Of a stretch of DNA of 64,000 bases, positions 58,352-64,000 are shown one piece after another. Numbering within the stretch: position 1 is the first letter of the stretch; every line of letters starts with the position of its first letter. Position numbers and translations under genes: made by a program. Source of the DNA: Dissophora ornata (Eukaryota; Mortierellomycota; Mortierellomycetes; Mortierellales; Mortierellaceae). The notes beneath the pieces were generated by a model. It was given only the letters and a program-made list of their open reading frames with translations. It had not been told where the DNA came from and ran no database searches. The stretch is from contig MU616582.1 of the NCBI GenBank assembly GCA_025201705.1, forward strand, positions 18,739 through 82,738, in the 5' to 3' direction.

Positions 58352-58552
58352 TCTCTTGAATACATAGTGGTTGGTGCGAATGAATATTGCACCTCCAAAA
58401 AGTTGGACAAGTTAATCCAGAGACTATACTGCAAGAACTGCCAGATGTTCATGCACCGCGACATCATGGCTGACCACAACATGTGCAACATAGTCCATGG
58501 ACATCATCTCCGCCATGGAAGTGTGAGGCATCAATACGCCAATCTTGCGTAG
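58352..58552 (+). pseudogene. Fanzor C-terminal relic
   Basis: After an AG at about 58344 the frame reads ARSLEYIVVGANEYCTSKK and then LDKLIQRLYCKNCQMFMH, RDIMADHNMCNIVHGHH, and a stop at 58552. It matches the last exon of the full Fanzor (10661-11014). RuvC-II Glu, the second zinc pair and the RuvC-III Asp (here in the canonical HRD context) remain, but the first CPxC pair is deleted. The upstream stretch 58149-58340 has a coding look (HHQATFLQWLKRLDRHHPDL) and may be an older exon of the same element. No terminal repeats were found around it. It is an old, separate insertion. Confidence 0.75.
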
Positions 58553-58904
58553 AACTCTGTAATGTGATCTACAGTGGCAATTCCAGGAACAACCAGATTC
58601 TAAACGGCTCAGGTTTCGTAGGCTTGACGTATCATGACGGCCCGCAATGGCGACGCCGCAGCCATTTTCGCTCTGCCGCTGACGCTAGACACTCAAACGG
58701 CATCATCTCGAATGCTAGAGGGGGAGACGGCTCTGTGAAGACTTGGAGCACTGAAGCACAGCGACAATACAGATTCCCGTGACGTATTTGAACACTATTT
58801 TCTTCTTTGGCGTTCTAATAAAGCAAGTTAAAAAGGTGCGCGCCTCTCGAACCAATCTCCATCAACCCCTTTCCCATCCATCACTCACAGACACAGCATT
58901 CGCA
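58553..58904. other. Intergenic, promoter of CCT4
   Basis: Upstream of the CCT4 ATG. No gene is supported; the 99-codon plus-strand frame (58483-58782) is likely spurious. Confidence 0.5.
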
Positions 58905-61250
58905 ATGGTTGACATAGCAACAGCACCCAAGACCGGCGGTGGATCCTTCAAGGACAAGGACAAGCCCGTCGAGGTCAGACTCAGCAACATCATCGCCGCG
59001 AAGGGTACGACTGTCTTCTTTTCTCTTCTTTTTTTTTACCTTCGCGTCTCTCCATCCACATCTGCCCAGCGCACTTTGTTCAGGACAGCGCGCCACCATC
59101 ACACAGCACGCATAGCAACTTTGGGGCAAATCGTGCACAAGCATTGGCACAAAGCAGAGTTCAGACTTGATTCGACTTGAGACACGGATGACCTCTTCCA
59201 GATCACCCTTGATCTTCAATGTGCTTTCGTGACAGCGTCGACATTCCTTCCTGGAGCAACCTCACTGGAGATGAGCGAGGAGCAAAGGGACAAACGTCGA
59301 GTTCCGCTGCACTGGCACTGGGGCTTTGCTTATATACAACAGGATGCTTTCCGGGTGCCGCAGCTCCTCACACGACTCCTGCCATGCCACAGGGCAACTT
59401 GTGACAATTTGATATACTCCTCAATATTAACACGCACCTCAACCCTGCCTGTCTTCGGTTTCGCTATACAGCCGTCAGTGATGCCGTCCGTACTTCCCTG
59501 GGTCCCAAGGGCATGGACAAGATGGTAATACCTGGGGATCATAATTAGTTTCTGTTTTGATCCAGTGTTGGATTCTCTGCAAGTTCTCGCACTCTGACAC
59601 ATGCCTCGTTGACCTTAGATCAAGACTAGCAACGGCGAGGTTATCATCACCAACGATGGTGCCACTATCTTGAAGCATATGGCTGTCCTCCACCCAGCTG
59701 CCAAAATGGTACTTTTGACTGCACCCGCGTGCAATGACTACCCGACATTCATGGTTCCTTCATTGAACATGAGCGTGTATCTAGACTGACACCATAATAC
59801 ATCCATGCTTTGTAGCTCGTCGATTTGTCTGCTGCTCAGGATGTCGAGGCTGGAGATGGTACCACATCGGTTGTTGTTTTGGCTGGATCGCTGCTTGGCG
59901 CCGCCCAAAAGATGCTGAACAAAGGCATCCATCCTACTACCATCGCGGAGTCTTTCCAGAAAGCTTCCCACAAGGCCAACGAGTTTTTGACGGAAGTTGC
60001 CACGAAGTTGGATCTTTCAGATCGCGAATCACTCCTCAAGAGTGCCAGCACCTCGCTCAACTCCAAGATTGTCTCTCAGTACTCTGGATTGTTTGCGCCC
60101 ATCGCTGTTGACGCTGTCCTGAGAGTTATTGAGCCCGCCACCGCCGTTAATGTGGATTTGAAGGATATTCGTATCGTGAAGAAGGTTGGAGGAACGATTG
60201 ATGATACTGAGCTGGTCGATGGCTTGGTCTTGGCTCAGAACGTTGTCAAGTCTGCCGGCGGTCCCACCAGGATCGAGAAAGCCAAGATTGGTCTGATCCA
60301 ATTCCAGCTCTCCCCCCCTAAGCCTGATGTAAGATGCTGCTCCTTTTATTGCCACGTCCTGTGTGCCCTGAACTCGGCTTGCCTGACCCATATTATTTTG
60401 TCCTTTTTAGATGGAGAACCAGATCATTGTCAACGACTACCGCCAGATGGACAAGATTTTGAAAGAGGAGCGCCAGTACTTGCTCAACATGGTCAAGAAG
60501 ATCAAGAAAGCTGGATGCAACGTCCTCTTGATTCAAAAGTCCATTCTGCGCGACGCCGTCAATGACCTGTCACTCCACTTCTTGGCCAAGCTCAAGATCA
60601 TGGTGGTCAAGGACATTGAGCGCGACGAGATCGAGTTCATCTGCAAGAGCACAGGATGCAAGCCCATTGCCGACATTGATTCGTTCACAGAGGATAAGCT
60701 GGGTTACGCTGATTTGATCGACGAGGTCCAGGATGTTGGATCGCGTGTGGTCAAGGTCACCGGAGTAAAGCATGCCGGCAAGACAGTCTCCATTCTCTGC
60801 CACGGAGCCAACTCACTTGTCTTGGAGGAAGCGGAGCGTTCTTTGCACGATGCCCTGTGTGTCATCCGTTGCTTGGTCAAGAAGAGGTATCTGGTTGCAG
60901 GAGGTGGAGCACCAGAGATTGAGATCTCTCTGAGACTGCAGGAGTATGCAAAGACATTGCGCGGCATGGAGGCACATTGTTTCCAGGCTTTTGCTGAGGC
61001 GCTGGAGGTCATTCCTATCACTTTGGCGGAGAATGCTGGTCTTAACCCCATCGCTATTGTCACGGAACTGCGCAATCGCCACGCTCTGGGCGAGACGACT
61101 GCAGGTATTAACGTTCGCAAGGGAGCCATCACAAATATCCTGGACGAAAATGTCATCCAGCCTTTGCTCGTGTCAACAAGTGCTATTGAGCTGGCCGCCG
61201 AGACTGTCAAGATGTTGCTCAAGATTGATGATTTGGTCCAAACGCGATAA
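58905..61250 (+). CDS. CCT4: CCT4, delta subunit of the TRiC/CCT chaperonin, 5 exons
   Basis: Exons 58905-59004, 59472-59524, 59619-59708, 59816-60328 and 60411-61250 encode 531 residues, the usual CCT4 length. The group II chaperonin signatures are in place: [40 protein letters not shown] (ATP site), and [15 protein letters not shown]. Delta-specific segments include [20 protein letters not shown] and [20 protein letters not shown]. The protein is one of eight subunits of the cytosolic ring that folds actin, tubulin and WD40 proteins; GID7 in this window is a WD40 protein. The first intron is long (467 bp). Confidence 0.97.
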
Positions 61251-61378
61251 ATGACGACTATGGTCCCAATCTCCTTCCTCTATAAACTCTTCCTCTCTGT
61301 CTCTATTTTTCTTTACATCGTATAAATTTTTTTGCTTTGCATTTCAACAGCTTCCGCCTAATTGTCTTTTATTTAATG

Positions 61379-63979
61379 CTATGAATATTCCTGTGCCAGT
61401 AGGCGCAACCTGGCTTGTAGTCCCTGGAGTGGATGACTGCTACGCTCCGTCCCAAACATCTCTTTCCAGACTAATGCCATTGAGAGAGTAGAATCTTTCT
61501 GCAGATCTGCAACACTGTTTAGCGTGTCGAGGATCTCAGTCTGTTCTTGTACAAGGACGACTGTCGGTATTTGTAATGACAGCACCTCTAGTAGAAGACC
61601 TGCCCATATTACTGTTGACTGGGACCCTTCCGCTTGGTCAATTCGTTCCAAGAGCGGCACTAGATACTTGAACAACTGGAGGAGGAACTCGGCACAGATG
61701 CTTGATCCAGTCGTGGTGACTGGGGCTTGAGGAGAGTCTACGGTCGACATGCAAGACCACGTCGATGTTCTTGGAGCTGGAAAGAGCAGCACGAAGAGCG
61801 ACAGAGCCATGTCCAAATCCGCTTTAATACGTTGCTGGCTCTGGTCACCAGCAGTCGCCAACAACATTGCTTCCGTCTGTGAAGCACAGAAACGAGGTTC
61901 ATTCCTGTGCACGAGGCATGCAAGAAATACGTCCAAGCAGACCGCCGATGTTTCGCGTATCTATTCCAAAGCAAGCGTTATCCAACTAGTCCCTTCCTTT
62001 GAAGCTTTAATATACATGTGCAACCATTACCTTCGGGTCCTTCAAACCCATATCTTCCTGCAGCTTTTCGCAAGTTCGTAGACAGACAGATGCCATCCAT
62101 AGTATTCTAGGAAGTAATTGCGTGGGTCCGACGATACTGATTTGCAGCAGTTGCCTAGAAAACCTCAATACCTGCTCCAAGTTTGACTTGAGGGACGAAA
62201 GGTTGAGAGGCTGGATTGACAAAGACACCATATTGCTGGCTTTGTCAAGGTGTAGCTGGATATCGGACGTTGGATCTTGGATATCCAGAGTCAAACCAAG
62301 GGCCGCATTCAAACTTTCGTGGACACTCCTGTGACTTTCCAGGGCTGAGCAAACACGTTGTCGAGCAATGTATAGGTGGGTCATCGCATCATTAACGAAA
62401 TCTTGCGTTCCTATGATCGCCTTTTGAACAGGGCTAGGATCGAATGCTGAAAGACTGAATCCCATCGCTCTGATGACTTCCAGGAAGAGCAGAATCGAAG
62501 ACCTGTGTTCGTTGAGGTTTAGGTAGAAGACAATATCATGATCCAGTATGCTCTTCAATTGAGCTGATGTCAAATACTAGAGAGTCCATCCACACAAGAC
62601 AAAGGTTAACAGGCTAGACATAAATTAATCCGGTACAATGAATTGTAAATACTCAGAGCGTTGGCGAACCTCGGTGATGATATCCTGACGACAATATCGA
62701 GTGGGGTCCGATACGACGAGATTTAGATAACAGTAGCCCCTATCACGTCAAGGAAAGCGTGTCAAAAAAAGGAAGCCTAAGAACAACATGTTTGCAGCGC
62801 GTCAAGCAACAGTGGGTTACCGGAATTTAGTCTGCTCATAGACCGACGTCTGCCTCAGTACACCAATCTTTTTCGCGATCCGTTGAACAAGGGATCTGAA
62901 CTCGATGTCCTCGAATGAACTTTCCTGGAGCTAATTTTTTGGTCCGATAAAAGATGTATCCAAAAAATCACATTTTAGTCATGAAACCAAATACAGCTCC
63001 CATTATCGAGGGTTCTCGCGCCTTGCATAGGTTCCGTTACCAGACGAGATATTTTTTCGGAAATAATAATCCGCGTCTCCAGATGGTGCAGAATAAAGCT
63101 GGCGGGTCCCAGGATAAATCGCAGGGTAGACGTCCGTGCGAAGAGTGGTATTGGTGTCGAACAAATCATCTCTAGACATATGCTGCTAGCCAAGCTACGC
63201 AGAGGATCTATATTCGCGTGACGATGGTGATCAGAGGGATGCGGGGGTGATAACGAAGAATTGTGGTTATTACCAGCAAAGCTTCTAACTTACAGCAATC
63301 CTCAGTATCCTTGAGGTGAATACAAAGTGTCAAAAGACGTTCGCAGTCGTGGACTTGTGCTCCTTGCACGATGGACGCGATTATCACGTTGAAGATGGCT
63401 TTGGCATTAAACTAAACAAACAAGGCAACCACGTTGGAATTAATCCAATATTATGGTCGTAGTCGATTCAAAAAATAGTATGGCTAATATCCGTCATACT
63501 TCGATGGAGTCCCTAAAAGACTGCGATGGCCTTGTCAAATTCACCATGGCGTAGAAGAGTCGATCGACAATTGGCGTGGTACTCTCAAGATCGATAAACT
63601 TCAGAGCAACCTCGGCTGATCTGTGCTCTAGATCTGTTGTTCCGTTGGAGATATTTTGACTAGCCAATGACGGCTCGGTTTGCAAGCAGATATCCAGTTC
63701 TTGTAACAATTGTGGAGGATAGAGCGGTGCGATGGGATTGATCATGGCATCCTTGTAGAAGACGAGGATGGCTGCCAATAGCCTATTTGTCTTTTCAGCT
63801 CCTTTGTCGATTTCGCCCTCTACATCCATATAGTGCTTTTTTATGTTTGGCTGTGTGGGAGAGTAGTGGACATCCACTCGTGACGTGGAAGATTGATTCC
63901 ATGTCTCGACTACTTTGTGATTCATGTTCGCATGAGGATCCAGCCGGGAGGAGAGTCCAATTGATGGGAAGAGCGCACT
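61379..63979 (-). CDS. Unrecognised intron-rich helical protein, 5' end beyond the window
   Basis: At least eight exons read in phase on the minus strand: one ending near 63489 (YAMVNLTRPSQSFRDSIE), then FNAKAIFNVIIASIVQGAQV, then LRSLASSICLEMICS, then LQESSFEDIEFRSLVQRIAK, then GYCYLNLVVSDPTRYCRQDI, then YLTSAQLKSILDHDIVFYLN, and a last exon reading ATAGDQSQQRIKADLDMALS to the stop at 61379. The acceptor-like TGCAG at ~63980 shows that the gene continues past the right edge. Amphipathic helices without Gly/Pro breaks suggest an ARM/HEAT-type scaffold. I do not recognise the family. Confidence 0.6.
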
Positions 63980-64000
63980 GCACGCAGTCAAAAAAAAAAA

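Overview
This window is intron-rich eukaryotic DNA. Introns are short (about 50-300 bp) with GT..AG ends, and the conserved genes are fungal in type: GID7/WDR26, VAC14, Mgr2/Romo1, CCT4, Yippee/Moh1, a G3BP-like protein, RBM42, 14-3-3 and an aquaglyceroporin. Many low-complexity poly-Q and Pro-rich proteins and intact Mutator and Fanzor genes suggest an early-diverging fungus, probably Mortierellomycotina. The lineage is an inference from protein character. No search was run.

The most striking object is a structurally complete DNA transposon at 3804-11135 (7,332 bp). It has near-identical terminal inverted repeats (25 bp perfect core at 3806-3830 and 11110-11134) and a perfect 9-bp target-site duplication, TCCAACCAT, at 3795-3803 and 11136-11144. 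It carries two divergently transcribed genes. One is an uninterrupted 7-exon Mutator-like (MULE) transposase on the minus strand, with a zinc-binding N-terminus, DDE core and SWIM finger. The other is a 5-exon plus-strand gene whose exons join in one frame to give an XPG/FEN1-type flap-nuclease domain fused to a Fanzor (eukaryotic TnpB-like, RNA-guided nuclease). All acidic FEN1 metal ligands and all Fanzor RuvC and zinc-finger residues are present, but one in-frame TGA lies early in the FEN1 part. A 95-bp stretch with two small hairpins separates the Fanzor stop from the right terminus, where a guide (omega) RNA would be expected.

Around the element lies a decayed accessory region (1-18200). 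It holds a truncated second Fanzor copy beside an assembly gap (11376-11385), two members of an unknown protein family (3250-3474 and 12557-13198), a broken secreted-protein gene (~14100-14600), an intact membrane protein (15348-16855), and an orphan Argonaute N-domain (17812-18120). A third Fanzor relic lies far away, at 58352-58552.

From 19 kb the window is mainly housekeeping genes: 14-3-3 (+), a SAM methyltransferase (-), a G3BP-like NTF2/RRM protein (-), MGR2/Romo1 (+), a broken CCHC zinc-knuckle gene (-), GID7/WDR26 (+), an F-box protein (+), a very large DH-PH RhoGEF (-, 32670-41221), an aquaglyceroporin (+), Yippee (-), an Asp/Pro-rich secreted protein (+), VAC14 with a Q-rich tail (+), a poly-Q protein kinase (-), an SGNH-like protein that has lost its nucleophile (+), RBM42 (-), CCT4 (+), and the 3' part of an unrecognised intron-rich gene (-) running off the right edge.
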